From positions 193,491 to 257,490 of the forward strand of contig JAKBMB010000011.1 in NCBI GenBank assembly GCA_021831785.1: a stretch of DNA of 64,000 bases, read 5' to 3'. The notes under the pieces are model-generated. The model did no database searches. It was not told the origin of the DNA and saw only the letters and a program-made list of their open reading frames with translations. The position numbers and the translations under genes are program-made. This document shows, piece by piece, positions 8,217 to 17,320 of this stretch (positions are counted from its first letter, which is position 1; each line of letters opens with the position of its first letter). The DNA comes from Deltaproteobacteria bacterium (GTDB lineage Bacteria > Desulfobacterota > Binatia > Binatales > Binataceae).

Positions 8217-9125
8217 ATGTTCGGTTTTATCGGATTGGGGCAAATGGGCTTTCCGATCGCGCTTAATTTGCTTGAGTCAGGTCATCGCCCGCTGCACGTC
8301 TATAATCGGACCGCTGCGAAAGCCGCGAAGCTCGTCGAAAAGGGCGCAACGCTGGCCGCGAGTCCGGCCGAGGTGGCGGTGCCCGGCGCAATCGTTTTCA
8401 CGATGCTGTCCGACGACCGCGCGGTGGAAGACGTGGTGTTGGGCAGCGCGGGGTTTGTTCGGCGTCTTGGTCCGTGCGGCGTGCATGTGTCGATGAGCAC
8501 TATCGCGCCGGCAACCGCGCGGCGGCTGGCGCAGCTCCACCAGGAGCACGCCTGCGCGTATCTCGGCGCGCCGGTTTTCGGCCGCCCGGACGCGGCCGCG
8601 GCGCGCAAGCTGTGGATTTGCCTGTCGGGAGCGGAGCCGGCCAAGGCGCGGGTCGAGCCGATTCTGCGCCGTCTGGGCCAGGCTGTGTTCGACTTCGGCG
8701 AAGACCCGGGCGCCGCGCATGTCGCCAAGCTCGCCGGCAATTTCATGATCGGCGCGGCGATGGAGGCCGTCGCCGAGGCTGTGGTGATGTTGGAAAAGAA
8801 CGGCGTCGATCGCGTCAAGGTGATCGAGATGCTGGGCGACACGCTGTTCAGTTGCCCGGTGTATCGCAACTACGGCAAGGCCATCGCCGAGCGCCGCAGC
8901 GCGCCGGTGGGTTTTAAGCTCGCCCTGGGGCGCAAGGACCTCGACTTGGTGGTTCAAACCGCGGCTGCGTGCCAGACGCCGATGCCGCTGGCTAACTTGG
9001 TGCGCGATCGGCTTATCGCGGGCATGGCCAAGGGCCGTGGGGAAATGGACTGGTCGGCGCTCGCGCTGGGTGCCGCGGAAGATGCCGGCCTTGACCCAAT
9101 CCCCGGCGGCCGAGGCGCCAGCTAA
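8217..9125 (+). CDS. NAD(P)-dependent beta-hydroxyacid dehydrogenase (3-hydroxyisobutyrate dehydrogenase family)
   Basis: 302 residues. N-terminal Rossmann motif GFIGLGQMG (residues 2-10), NRT after beta-2 (NADP-favouring), the conserved APVFGRPDAA loop, and the catalytic Lys segment AKLAGNFMIGA near residue 178. Strong GGCGAGGAGG site before the ATG. Family members oxidise beta-hydroxyacids (3-hydroxyisobutyrate, tartronate semialdehyde) or reduce succinic semialdehyde-like compounds. Monocistronic as seen. Confidence 0.88.
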   Translation: MFGFIGLGQMGFPIALNLLESGHRPLHVYNRTAAKAAKLVEKGATLAASPAEVAVPGAIVFTMLSDDRAVEDVVLGSAGFVRRLGPCGVHVSMSTIAPATARRLAQLHQEHACAYLGAPVFGRPDAAAARKLWICLSGAEPAKARVEPILRRLGQAVFDFGEDPGAAHVAKLAGNFMIGAAMEAVAEAVVMLEKNGVDRVKVIEMLGDTLFSCPVYRNYGKAIAERRSAPVGFKLALGRKDLDLVVQTAAACQTPMPLANLVRDRLIAGMAKGRGEMDWSALALGAAEDAGLDPIPGGRGAS

Positions 9126-9321
9126 GCCGGCGCCGATCCGCTGCGACGGCTCTTGTCGCCACCAGAGGTTGCCACCGACGCCGGCGCGCCATAAGCTTTG
9201 CTCTAGACGATTGGCATCAGCGATGCTCCTCGGCCCAAGCGCGAGTTGACTCAAGCTAGATTAATCTCACACGCTAAGTGCCGGCTAGCGCGCAAGACCC
9301 TTATCGCGAACAGTTAAAGCA

Positions 9322-9774
9322 ATGCTTAAACCAGGCGACACAGCCCCGGAATTTTGTCTCAAAACCGATCAGGGCAACACGTTGACCCTGTCCGAAACGC
9401 GGGGAAAGAAGGTTTTGTTGTGGTTCTATCCCAAGGCCGACACGCCTGGCTGAGCGTTGGAAGCGCGCGGGTTCCGCGAGCAGATTAACTATTTTCAAGA
9501 GTTGGGCGTGACGGTGCTCGGAATAAGCTTTGACTCCGTCGAGGAAAATGCCGCTTTCAGCAAAAAGTACCAGCTTGCGTTTCCGCTGCTCTGCGACATC
9601 GACCGATCGGTAGGGATGAGTTATCAGGCATGTGACGAGCCAAAAGCCCGCTACGCCAGGCGTATCAGTTACTTAATCGACGAACATGGCAGAATCGAGC
9701 GGGCCTATGCCCAGGTCGATCCGCGCGACCATCCGGCGCGGGTGCTGGCGGAGCTGATCGGCGAGAAAGCTTAA
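9322..9774 (+). CDS. Peroxiredoxin (BCP/AhpC-TSA family), probable selenoprotein with in-frame TGA
   Basis: One continuous frame of 150 codons if TGA at 9451-9453 (codon 44) is read as selenocysteine. Upstream: [19 protein letters not shown] and the [12 protein letters not shown] segment; downstream: [40 protein letters not shown], all in order as in BCP peroxiredoxins. In E. coli Bcp the peroxidatic Cys45 sits exactly after TPG (TPGC), so TGA replaces the catalytic Cys codon. A hairpin fitting bacterial SECIS rules follows (9463-9481). No resolving Cys at +5, so it may act as a 1-Cys-type enzyme; Cys residues near positions 92 and 107 are possible partners. Expected job: reduction of hydrogen and organic peroxides. 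Loss-of-function mutation is the alternative but coding on both sides is intact. The upstream ribosome site is weak. Confidence 0.8.
9463..9481 (+). promoter_or_regulatory. Candidate bacterial SECIS hairpin
   Basis: Directly after the in-frame TGA: stem CGCGG (9466-9470), loop GUU (9471-9473), stem CCGCG (9474-9478), extended by G63-C81 and C64-G80 across one G.A mismatch. The loop starts 18 nt after UGA and its first base is G. Published bSECIS models require a short apical loop with G among its first two bases about 16-37 nt from UGA; all are met. It should bind SelB with Sec-tRNA. Confidence 0.7.
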
Positions 9775-9866
9775 GTGCGGCTAACGTCTGCGTCCTGCGT
9801 GGCCGCGATGAGCCGGATGTCCGCAGGTTGCGACGCGCAGCATCAAAACAAGAGCGGGGAGGCTGA

Positions 9867-10664
9867 ATGGGGGCCGTAGCGCTGACGATTGCCGGTTCCG
9901 ATTCGAGCGGCGGCGCGGGAATCCAAGCCGACCTCAAGACCTTCTGCGCGTTCGGCGTTTATGGCGCCAGCGTAATCACCGCCCTTACCGCGCAAAACAC
10001 GCGGGGCGTCAGCGCTATCGTCGAGCTTGCCCCTGATTTCGTCAGCGCTCAATATGACGCCGTGGTCGACGACCTGGAGATCGGTGCGGCGAAAACCGGG
10101 ATGCTTGCGGGAACCGCGATAATCGAGGCGGTAGCCGACCGCTTGCGCCGGCGCCCGCTGCCGTGCGTGATTGTCGATCCCGTGATGGTGGCGACGAGCG
10201 GGGATGTTTTGTTGCAGCCGTCGGCCGTCGATTGCATTCGTTCGCGCATGCTTTCGCTTGCTTCGCTGATGACGCCGAATATGCGTGAGGCTGAGGTCCT
10301 AACGGGCAGCCCGGTGCGCGACCCGGCGCAGATGGGCGAGGCGGCGCGGGCGCTCGTCGCGATGGGCGCTCGCGCGGTGTTGGTCAAGGGCGGTCATCTG
10401 GAGGGCGACGAGGCGTTAGATATTTTTTACGACGGGCATCAGATGCGGGAGTTTCGCGCGCCCCGGACCCGCGGCATCCCGGTTCACGGCGCCGGATGCA
10501 CGCTTTCCGCGGCGATCGCCGCTCGCGTTGCCCGTGGCGACGGACTGGTCGAGGCTATCGCCGCGGCCAAGCGTTTCGTCACTCGAGCGATTGACGCAGC
10601 GCCCGCGATCGGACACGGCGCAAGGCCGCTGAACCATCTGGTGCGCGGCGAGCGGGCAGGTTGA
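9867..10664 (+). CDS. thiD: Bifunctional hydroxymethylpyrimidine kinase/phosphomethylpyrimidine kinase
   Basis: 265 residues. Ribokinase fold: substrate-binding start [65 protein letters not shown] and anion-hole motif [13 protein letters not shown]. Phosphorylates HMP and HMP-P for thiamine pyrophosphate synthesis. GGGGAGG precedes the ATG. It is 7 nt upstream of tenA; together they form a pyrimidine salvage pair. No TPP riboswitch is recognisable upstream. Confidence 0.95.
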   Translation: MGAVALTIAGSDSSGGAGIQADLKTFCAFGVYGASVITALTAQNTRGVSAIVELAPDFVSAQYDAVVDDLEIGAAKTGMLAGTAIIEAVADRLRRRPLPCVIVDPVMVATSGDVLLQPSAVDCIRSRMLSLASLMTPNMREAEVLTGSPVRDPAQMGEAARALVAMGARAVLVKGGHLEGDEALDIFYDGHQMREFRAPRTRGIPVHGAGCTLSAAIAARVARGDGLVEAIAAAKRFVTRAIDAAPAIGHGARPLNHLVRGERAG

Positions 10665-10671
10665 ACCGGCG

Positions 10672-11364
10672 ATGAGCAGCGGGCCGGGGAACAGCGGACC
10701 TTTGTCCGCGCAGTTGCGAGCCCAGGCCGAGCCGATCTGGCGGCGGGAACTGGAGCATCCGTTCGTTCTTGGCCTTGGCGACGGCACCTTGCCGGTCGAG
10801 TCATTCGTCTACTACCTCAAGCAGGATTATGTCTTCCTGATTGAATACTGCCGCGTCTTCGCGCTCGCCTGCGCGAAGGCCGCCGACCCCGGCACGATGC
10901 GGGATTTCGCCAAGCTCTTGAGCGATACCCTTGGCGTCGAGATGGCGCTTCATCGCAGCTATTGCTCGCGTTTTGGGCTATTGCCGCAAGAGCTGGAAAG
11001 AACCGCTGCGGCGCCGATTACCCTGGGCTACACCAATCACTTGCTGGCTGTCGCGTACGGCGGCGGGCTGGCTGAAATCATCGCCGCCATACTGCCCTGC
11101 CAGTGGGGTTACGCGGAGGTTGGCTCGGCGCTGGCGCGCAAGGCAAACCGCGGCACCGACCCGCGCTATCGCGAATGGATCGAGACCTACGCCTCGCCTG
11201 ACTTCGCGGCCGGGGTAGAGACGCTGCGCGGCCTGCTCGACCAAATGACGCAGGGCTGGCCGAAAACCGCGACCGAACCTTTGCAGCGCCACTTTCTCAC
11301 CAGCAGCCGTTTTGAGTATCTGTTCTGGGACATGGCCTACGCTCGGGCGGGCTGGCCGTTGTAA
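10672..11364 (+). CDS. tenA: Thiaminase II / aminopyrimidine aminohydrolase
   Basis: 230 residues, all-helical TenA family. Conserved HPFVLGLGDGTLPVESFVYYLKQDYVFL near the N-terminus, YCRVFALACAKA, YTNHLLAVA and the catalytic Cys segment ILPCQWGYAEVG near residue 142. Hydrolyses degraded thiamine (aminopyrimidines) to HMP, the substrate of ThiD directly upstream. Operon with thiD (7-nt gap). Confidence 0.93.
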   Translation: MSSGPGNSGPLSAQLRAQAEPIWRRELEHPFVLGLGDGTLPVESFVYYLKQDYVFLIEYCRVFALACAKAADPGTMRDFAKLLSDTLGVEMALHRSYCSRFGLLPQELERTAAAPITLGYTNHLLAVAYGGGLAEIIAAILPCQWGYAEVGSALARKANRGTDPRYREWIETYASPDFAAGVETLRGLLDQMTQGWPKTATEPLQRHFLTSSRFEYLFWDMAYARAGWPL

Positions 11365-11554
11365 GAGCCGCCTCGCAACGGCGCAGACAATAATTAGGCG
11401 ATAGCGCCGGGGCGGTCGAGCGAGGCGGTCCTGAGAATCTGACGCGGAAACGCCGAGGCTGCTTCGCGCAAGACGCCGCTTACGATATGTTGGGGATGTG
11501 ATGGCATCGGAGTAATTTTGTCGTCGAGAGCTTTAATAAGGAGCGTAGCGAACG

Positions 11555-12094
11555 ATGGAGCGCATTGAGCTTAGCCGAGGGTGCGAGGCGGTTCAGATTC
11601 CGGCCGGACACGTTGTCACGCTTCCCAAAGGGCTGGAAGTGTTCATCACTCAAGCCTTGGGCGGGTCGTTCACGGTCGAGGCGCCGACCTACGGCGGTCT
11701 CTTCAGGATCGCTGGTAAGGACGCCGACGCAGTTGGCAAGGAGCCCCCGGCTGCGCAGGAGGCGCCGAGCGCGCAGGGCAAAGACCTCGAACAACTCGTC
11801 TGGGAGACGCTGAAAACCTGTTACGATCCCGAAATCCCGGTCAATATCGTCGACCTCGGCTTGGTCTACGATATGCAGATCGCCCCGCAGCAGGACGGAA
11901 ACAACTGGATTGAAATGAAAATGACCCTCACGGCGCAGGGTTGCGGCATGGGCTTCTCGTTAGCCGCCGAAGCGCGGCAGAAGCTCCTTGACCTGCCGGG
12001 CGTGAGCAATGCCAACGTGGAACTGGTCTGGGATCCACCGTGGAATCCGCAGATGATCTCCCCCGAGGGCAAGCAGCGTCTAGGATTAGAGTAG
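11555..12094 (+). CDS. sufT: Fe-S cluster assembly protein SufT (DUF59/MIP18 family)
   Basis: 179 residues: a ~70-residue N-terminal domain typical of SufT (CEAVQIPAGHVVTLPKG) joined by an Ala/Glu-rich linker to a DUF59 domain (LVWETLKTCYDPEIPVNIVDLGLVYD..., residues ~80-178) with the conserved Cys in TAQGCGMG and the DPPWNPQMIS end. SufT helps mature Fe-S proteins, especially when demand is high. No suf genes adjoin it. AATAAGGAG upstream serves as ribosome site. Confidence 0.88.
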   Translation: MERIELSRGCEAVQIPAGHVVTLPKGLEVFITQALGGSFTVEAPTYGGLFRIAGKDADAVGKEPPAAQEAPSAQGKDLEQLVWETLKTCYDPEIPVNIVDLGLVYDMQIAPQQDGNNWIEMKMTLTAQGCGMGFSLAAEARQKLLDLPGVSNANVELVWDPPWNPQMISPEGKQRLGLE

Positions 12095-12282
12095 GGCTTG
12101 CTTCAACCGCGCGGGGTGGGCGCGCAGATGCGGCGCCACGCCGCCTGGTTATGCTCGTGAGCTACTTGCCGTCGACCGGCGAGCCGCGGCTTTTCGCGCG
12201 CGCGCCCCGCTATAGAGCGCTCTCCGCAACCGCGGCACGTCAAGCTGCCGGCTTCGAATAGCTGCACGGCGTCGGGTGCGGC

Positions 12283-12801
12283 TTAGCCTGCCATGGCCTT
12301 AAAGACGCGCTTGAATTCCCCCAGCGCCTGGCGGTCAAACAAGATTATCTGGACCTGCTCGAGTTCGGGATGAGCGCGCAGGTGGTCTTGTATCTCAGCC
12401 AGCATCACCTCGGCGCATCGCGCGAGCGGAAAGCCGGCGATGCCGGTGCCGATCGCCGGAAAGGTAATTGACCTGAGACCTCGCTCGGAGGCGAGCCTGA
12501 GCGCGTTTTTCGTCGAGTTGCGCAAGTCGTTTTCCTCAGTGCGCCCGCCAAGCCGCATGCTCGCCGCGTGGATGACGAAGCGCGCCTTGAGGCGTCCGCC
12601 GCCGGTGATTGCCGCTTCGCCGACCTTTATCGGCCCTATCCGGTCGCATTCCTGCTGGATTTGCGGGCCGCCCTTGGCGCGAATCGCTCCCGCTACTCCG
12701 CCACCGAGAAGCAGGTCGTTGTTCGCCGCGTTGACGATCGCGTCGGTTTGCGCCTCGGTGATATCCCCTTGCTTGAGCGTGACGCGCGAACGCCATTCCA
12801 T
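12283..12801 (-). CDS. Macro domain-containing protein (O-acetyl-ADP-ribose deacetylase type)
   Basis: 172 residues, essentially one macro domain: GDITEAQTDAIVNAANNDLLLGGG..., the NAAN and GGGVAGAIRAKGG ligand loops, and FPAIGTGIAGFPL. Binds and probably hydrolyses ADP-ribose derivatives. The ATG at 12801 is chosen for its GAAGGAGG site; the frame stays open upstream but that part has no similarity and crosses the divergent transporter gene. Divergent from the ABC receptor at 12868. Confidence 0.88.
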   Translation of the reverse strand: MEWRSRVTLKQGDITEAQTDAIVNAANNDLLLGGGVAGAIRAKGGPQIQQECDRIGPIKVGEAAITGGGRLKARFVIHAASMRLGGRTEENDLRNSTKNALRLASERGLRSITFPAIGTGIAGFPLARCAEVMLAEIQDHLRAHPELEQVQIILFDRQALGEFKRVFKAMAG

Positions 12802-12867
12802 CGTAGCTTGAGCCTCCTTCGAGCAGGCTTGCATCGGGCGACTTCTGTTATTATCGCATGGGACTGA

Positions 12868-14478
12868 ATGAAGCCAAGGTCTCGCGCTCGAGGGTGGCGC
12901 TCGCCGATTTGCCGCGGATGGCGCCTTGCTTTTACGGCGCTGCTGCTGCTGGCGGCGGGCTGCGTCATATTGACCGGGTGCGGGCGTGCGCGCGAGAGCG
13001 ACCGGTCGGGCGACTGGTTGCGGGTCGAGATCGAAACCTCGCCCTCCACGCTCGATCCTCGATACGCGACCGACGTGATCTCTTCGCGAATTGGCGAGCT
13101 TATCTATGATTCCCTGGTTAAGGCCGACTCGCGCGGCGGCTTTGCCGGAGACCTCGCGCAGAGTATCGAGCGGCCGACCCCGACCCTGTGGGTTTTTCAC
13201 CTCGCGCGCCGCTGCCGGTTCAGTAACGGCAAACTGTTGACCGCGCGCGATGTCAAGTACACGTACGATTCCGCGATGAACCCGGCGTCAGCTTCGCTTA
13301 AGCGCGGCAGCCTTGCGGCCTTGGCCCGCGTCGACGCGCCGGACGCTTTCACCGTCAGCTTCACGACCAACGGGCCTTTTGCCGCCGCGCTCGAGCTGGC
13401 CACGCTCGGCGTCGTGCCGGCGGGAACGCCGGCGAACGGACCGCGCGGTCTGCCGCCGCCGGGGTCCGGGCCGTTCAAGCTTGCCCGCTTCGAGCGCGAC
13501 GAAGAAGTGGTGCTCGAACGTAACTCTTGGTGGGCGGGCCAGGCGTCGGCGATGCGAGGGATCGTGTTCAAAGTGATGCCCGATGCGATCGTGCGCGCGC
13601 TTGAATTGATGAAAGGCCTCGGCGATTTCGCCGAGAACAATGTGCCTGCGCAAATGCTAGGCGATCTGCAAGGCCGCCGCGCACTGCGCGTGGTGCGCTA
13701 TGCCGGCGTGGGATACCAGTATCTCATCTTCAACTTTCGCGACCCTCGCCTTCGCGACATTCGCGTGAGAAGAGCGATTGCGATGGCGATCGACCGGCAA
13801 GCGATCGTAAATTCCCTTTTGGCGCGCACCGCGCGGGTGGCCAGCGGAATGCTGGCGCCGGAGAACTGGGCCTACGAGCCCGAGGTAGCAACCTACTCGT
13901 ATGACCCTGCCGCCGCGGCGCGCCTGCTCGACGAAGCCGGACTCAGGGCGCCCGCCGGCGAGGGCCCGGGGACGCGGTTCACCTTGGTTTATAAGACCAC
14001 CGGCGATGAGGAGCGCAGAAGCCTGGCGCAGGTCTTCCAGGCGATGCTCGCCAAGGTCGGCATTCGACTTGACGTGCGCACCAACGAGTGGGCGACGTTC
14101 TACAGCGATATTCAGCACGGAGACTTCGATGTCGCCTCCCTGGCGTGGGTCGGAATCAACGATCCCCATCACTATTACACGGTGTTCGACTCCAAGATGC
14201 TGCCGCCGCACGGCTCGAATCGCGGCTATTACTCCAACGCAAAGATGGATGAGTTGCTCGAACGGGCCGAGGTCGAAATGGACCGCGACGCGCGCCGGCG
14301 CATCTACGGCGCGGTCCAGAAATTGGCCGCCGCGGATCTGCCTTACGTCTCGCTGTGGTGGCAGGACAACGTGACGATAATGAACCGCCGCGTGCGCGGC
14401 TTCGCCCCCTATCCGAACGGCAGTTGGCGTTCATTCGCCATGATCAGCCTCGACGGTACGGGTGAGGTGGATAGGTAA
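12868..14478 (+). CDS. Peptide/nickel-type ABC transporter substrate-binding lipoprotein
   Basis: 536 residues, SBP family 5. Lipoprotein signal with lipobox LTGC around residues 34-38 after a charged N-terminus. Family landmarks: VEIETSPSTLDPRYATD, YDSLVKADSRGGFAGDLA, FSNGKLLTARDVKYTYDSAM, GSGPFKLARFERDEEVVLERN, RRAIAMAIDRQAIV. Binds di/oligopeptides or another small ligand for the permeases that start immediately after its stop (adjacent bases). The two ATPase genes usually completing such operons are absent here. Confidence 0.92.
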   Translation: MKPRSRARGWRSPICRGWRLAFTALLLLAAGCVILTGCGRARESDRSGDWLRVEIETSPSTLDPRYATDVISSRIGELIYDSLVKADSRGGFAGDLAQSIERPTPTLWVFHLARRCRFSNGKLLTARDVKYTYDSAMNPASASLKRGSLAALARVDAPDAFTVSFTTNGPFAAALELATLGVVPAGTPANGPRGLPPPGSGPFKLARFERDEEVVLERNSWWAGQASAMRGIVFKVMPDAIVRALELMKGLGDFAENNVPAQMLGDLQGRRALRVVRYAGVGYQYLIFNFRDPRLRDIRVRRAIAMAIDRQAIVNSLLARTARVASGMLAPENWAYEPEVATYSYDPAAAARLLDEAGLRAPAGEGPGTRFTLVYKTTGDEERRSLAQVFQAMLAKVGIRLDVRTNEWATFYSDIQHGDFDVASLAWVGINDPHHYYTVFDSKMLPPHGSNRGYYSNAKMDELLERAEVEMDRDARRRIYGAVQKLAAADLPYVSLWWQDNVTIMNRRVRGFAPYPNGSWRSFAMISLDGTGEVDR

Positions 14479-15399
14479 ATGCGCGGTTATATCGCGCGCC
14501 GCATTTTGGTGCTCGTTCCGGTCGCGCTCGGCGTGGCGACGTTGACCTTCGCGATGATTCATCTGACGCCGGGAGACCCGGTGGTCGCGATGCTGGGAGA
14601 AAACGCCGCACCGGCCGATGTCGAGGGCCTGCGCCATACCCTGGGTCTCGACCAGCCGTTGCTGCGCCAGTATTTTATTTTTCTGAGCCACCTGCTCCGC
14701 GGCGACCTGGGCCAATCAATAGTCACCGGCGCGCCGGTCGCGAACCTTGTACTGGAGCGATTCCCGGCCACCTTGGAGCTTGCCGCGGCGGCGCTGTCGG
14801 TGGCGATTTTGGTCGCCTTCGCGCTGGGCTTTCTCGCCAGCGTGCGTCCGGGCAGCGGACTTGACTTAGGCGCGATGGGGTTCGCCGTTCTGGGCGTCTC
14901 GGTTCCCCATCTTTGTTTGGGGCCGCTACTGATGATCGCGTTCTCGCTGCGGCTCGGATGGCTGCCGCTTAGTGGGCGCGGGGGTCTTGCGCATCTGGTG
15001 CTGCCCGCCGTCACGCTGGGCACGGCGATGGCGGCAATTGTCGCGCGAATCCTGCGCCAGAGCCTAATCGAAGCTCAGGCGCAGGACTACATGCGCACCG
15101 CGCGAAGCAAGGGACTTGGCCAACGCGCGGCGCTGGTCCGCCATGCCGTACGCAACGCGGCCACCCCGGTAATCACCGTGCTTGGCCTCGAAGTCGGGGC
15201 TTTGCTCACCGGCTCGATCGTGATCGAACAGATCTTCTCCTGGCCCGGACTGGGACGGCTGATGCTGCAAGCGATAGGCTCGCGCGACTACCCCCTGGTC
15301 GAAGGTTGCGTGCTCGCATTCTCGCTCTCCTACGTGTTGGTGAACCTGCTCACCGATTTGCTTTACGCGGTGGTGGACCCTCGGGTGAGGCTGGGATGA
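14479..15399 (+). CDS. ABC transporter permease, DppB/OppB type
   Basis: 306 residues, six predicted membrane helices, DppB signature start (MRGYIARRILVLVPVALGVATLTF), LTPGDPVVAMLG, and the EAA loop ARSKGLGQRAALVRHAVRNAATPV. Starts on the base after the receptor stop and overlaps the next permease by ATGA. Forms the inner-membrane channel with the DppC-like subunit. Confidence 0.93.
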   Translation: MRGYIARRILVLVPVALGVATLTFAMIHLTPGDPVVAMLGENAAPADVEGLRHTLGLDQPLLRQYFIFLSHLLRGDLGQSIVTGAPVANLVLERFPATLELAAAALSVAILVAFALGFLASVRPGSGLDLGAMGFAVLGVSVPHLCLGPLLMIAFSLRLGWLPLSGRGGLAHLVLPAVTLGTAMAAIVARILRQSLIEAQAQDYMRTARSKGLGQRAALVRHAVRNAATPVITVLGLEVGALLTGSIVIEQIFSWPGLGRLMLQAIGSRDYPLVEGCVLAFSLSYVLVNLLTDLLYAVVDPRVRLG

Positions 15400-16208
15400 A
15401 ACCCAGGTGGCGCAACCCGTCGCTGATAGCGGGCGGGGCGATCGTGTGCGCGCTCGCGGCGGCGGCGGCGCTTGGGCCGTCGATGGTCGCCGCCGACCCG
15501 CTGGCGATAAACCTGAACCTGGTGCTCGCGCCCGCGGGATGGGCGCATCCGCTGGGATGCGACGCGTTGGGCAGAGACGTGCTGGCGCGCCTGCTCTGGG
15601 GCGCGCGAATCTCGCTCTCCGTATCGGTGGCCGTGGTCGCCGTGTCGGTCACTCTCGGCAGCATAATCGGCGGAACGGCGGCGCTGGCCGGGGGCGCGGC
15701 GGATGAGCTGATGATGCGCCTGATTGACGTGCTGCTGGCCTTTCCGGGCATCCTTTTCGCCCTGGCGCTGGCGGCTATTCTCGGTCCGGGCCTGCTCGAT
15801 TTGACGATCGCGTTGTGCGCTATCGGCTGGACGGGCTACGCGCGATTGGTGCGCGGCGAGATTCTGTCGCTGCGCGAACGCGATTACGTGGTCGCGGCCC
15901 GCGCGCTGGGCAGCCGCACCGAGCGTTTGCTCTGGCGCCATCTGCTGCCCGCGCTGGCTGGACCGTTGATTGTTCGCACGAGTTTCGGCGTCGCCGCGAT
16001 AATCGTTGCCGAAGCGGCGCTTTCGTTCCTGGGTCTCGGCGCCAGGTTGCCGACGCCGACGTGGGGCAACATGCTCGACGAGGGGCGTGCCTTCCTGCTG
16101 ATCGCACCCAACCTCACGGCCGCGCCAGGCGCGGCGATCGGGCTCGCCGTGTTGGGATTTAACCTGCTCGGCGACGGACTGAACCGGGCGCTGGATCAAC
16201 GCAGGTAG
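15396..16208 (+). CDS. ABC transporter permease, DppC/OppC type
   Basis: 270 residues; ATG inside an ATGA overlap with the preceding permease. Conserved DppC features: HPLGCDALGRDVLARLLWGARISL, LIDVLLAFPGILFALALAA, EAA loop AARALGSRTERLLWRHLLPALAGP and EAALSFLGLGARLPTPTWGNML. The 3' end overlaps the convergent mtnA gene by 13 nt. ATPases must be supplied from elsewhere. Confidence 0.93.
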   Translation: MKPRWRNPSLIAGGAIVCALAAAAALGPSMVAADPLAINLNLVLAPAGWAHPLGCDALGRDVLARLLWGARISLSVSVAVVAVSVTLGSIIGGTAALAGGAADELMMRLIDVLLAFPGILFALALAAILGPGLLDLTIALCAIGWTGYARLVRGEILSLRERDYVVAARALGSRTERLLWRHLLPALAGPLIVRTSFGVAAIIVAEAALSFLGLGARLPTPTWGNMLDEGRAFLLIAPNLTAAPGAAIGLAVLGFNLLGDGLNRALDQRR

Positions 16209-17320
16209 CTGCCCGCTGAAGCGTTAGCGGCGGGCGCAGAGAATGTCGCTCCGGTTGCTGCGCCCTGCGCCGCGGCTGCTGGCCCTTCGAGCACGCGCTT
16301 GAGCGCGACAAGTCCGCGGTCCAATGGAGGGCGGATTACGCCCCGCTCGGTAATTATCGCTGTGACCAAGTCCGCGGGGGTGATGTCAAAGGCGAAATTG
16401 AACGCCTTGACCCCGGCGGGCGCAACTCGCCGCCCGCCGACCATGACCAGCTCTTCGGCGGCCCGCTCCTCGATGGGGATACCGTCGCCGTTGGGACAGG
16501 TGAAATCAATCGAGGAAAGCGGCGCGGCCACATAGAACGGTATCCCGTGGCGTTGAGCCAGCACCGCCAGCGGATAGGTGCCGATCTTGTTCGCGACATC
16601 CCCATTTGCGGCCACCCGGTCGGCGCCTACGATCACGCAATCAGCACCGTGGCGCGAAAGCAACAACCCCGCCATGTTGTCGGCGATGACCGTTACCGGT
16701 ATGCGGTCCTTGCGCAGCTCCCAGGCCGTAAGCCGCGACCCCTGGAAAAACGGCCTGGTTTCATCTGCAACCACGCGCACTTTCTTGCCCGCTTCGCGCG
16801 CCGCGCGGACTATGCCCAGCGCTGTGCCATAGCCCGCCGTCGCCAAAGCTCCGGCATTGCAGTGCGTGAGCACCACCGACGGGTCGCTCAAAAGCTGCAT
16901 GCCAAACCGGCCCAGCGCGCGGTTGGCCGCCACGTCCTCGCGCTGAATGGCCAGCGCTTCGTCGCGCAGACGCTCGAACAGCGCACGCGCCGGCAAATCC
17001 AAGCTCGCCCTGAGCACGCGCTCCATGCGCGCCAGCGCCCAGCTAAGGTTCACCGCGGTGGGCCTAGTGGATTTAAGCTTGTGCGCTACGACGGCGAAGC
17101 GGCGCTCGGCTCGCGCGCTGTGCGTCCCTTTGAGCCCCAGCGCTACCCCCATCGCTGCCGCTACCCCGATTGCCGGCGCTCCGCGAATGATCATCTCGGA
17201 GATCGCCCGCGCCACGCCCTGGTAGTCGTGAAAGACCCTGAACACCTCGCGCCCGGGCAACAGACGCTGGTCGATCATGCGGACGCTATCATTTCGCCAT
17301 TCAATAGTTGTTACTGCCAT
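16196..17320 (-). CDS. mtnA: S-methyl-5-thioribose-1-phosphate isomerase
   Basis: 374 residues, eIF2B-like fold. Key motifs: RGAPAIGVAAAMG, NLSWALARM, catalytic Cys in THCNAGALATAGYGTALG (~residue 170), catalytic Asp in VGADRVAANGDVANKIGTY, and ERAAEELV near the end. Converts methylthioribose-1-P to methylthioribulose-1-P in methionine salvage. The last ~25 residues are Ala-rich and variable. No other salvage genes adjoin. Confidence 0.93.
   Translation of the reverse strand: MAVTTIEWRNDSVRMIDQRLLPGREVFRVFHDYQGVARAISEMIIRGAPAIGVAAAMGVALGLKGTHSARAERRFAVVAHKLKSTRPTAVNLSWALARMERVLRASLDLPARALFERLRDEALAIQREDVAANRALGRFGMQLLSDPSVVLTHCNAGALATAGYGTALGIVRAAREAGKKVRVVADETRPFFQGSRLTAWELRKDRIPVTVIADNMAGLLLSRHGADCVIVGADRVAANGDVANKIGTYPLAVLAQRHGIPFYVAAPLSSIDFTCPNGDGIPIEERAAEELVMVGGRRVAPAGVKAFNFAFDITPADLVTAIITERGVIRPPLDRGLVALKRVLEGPAAAAQGAATGATFSAPAANASAGSYLR

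Noticed and set aside
8277-9254. 325-codon minus-strand open frame opposite the dehydrogenase
   Set aside because: It is a high-GC antisense shadow of a clear dehydrogenase gene and is rich in His/Arg/Gln without any domain.
9451-9453. TGA in the peroxiredoxin read as an inactivating stop
   Set aside because: It falls exactly on the catalytic Cys codon, both flanks are fully conserved in one frame, and a SECIS-like hairpin follows. Kept only as the alternative.
9775-9866. TPP riboswitch before thiD
   Set aside because: The conserved CUGAGA and paired elements of the THI box are not present in this 92-nt leader.
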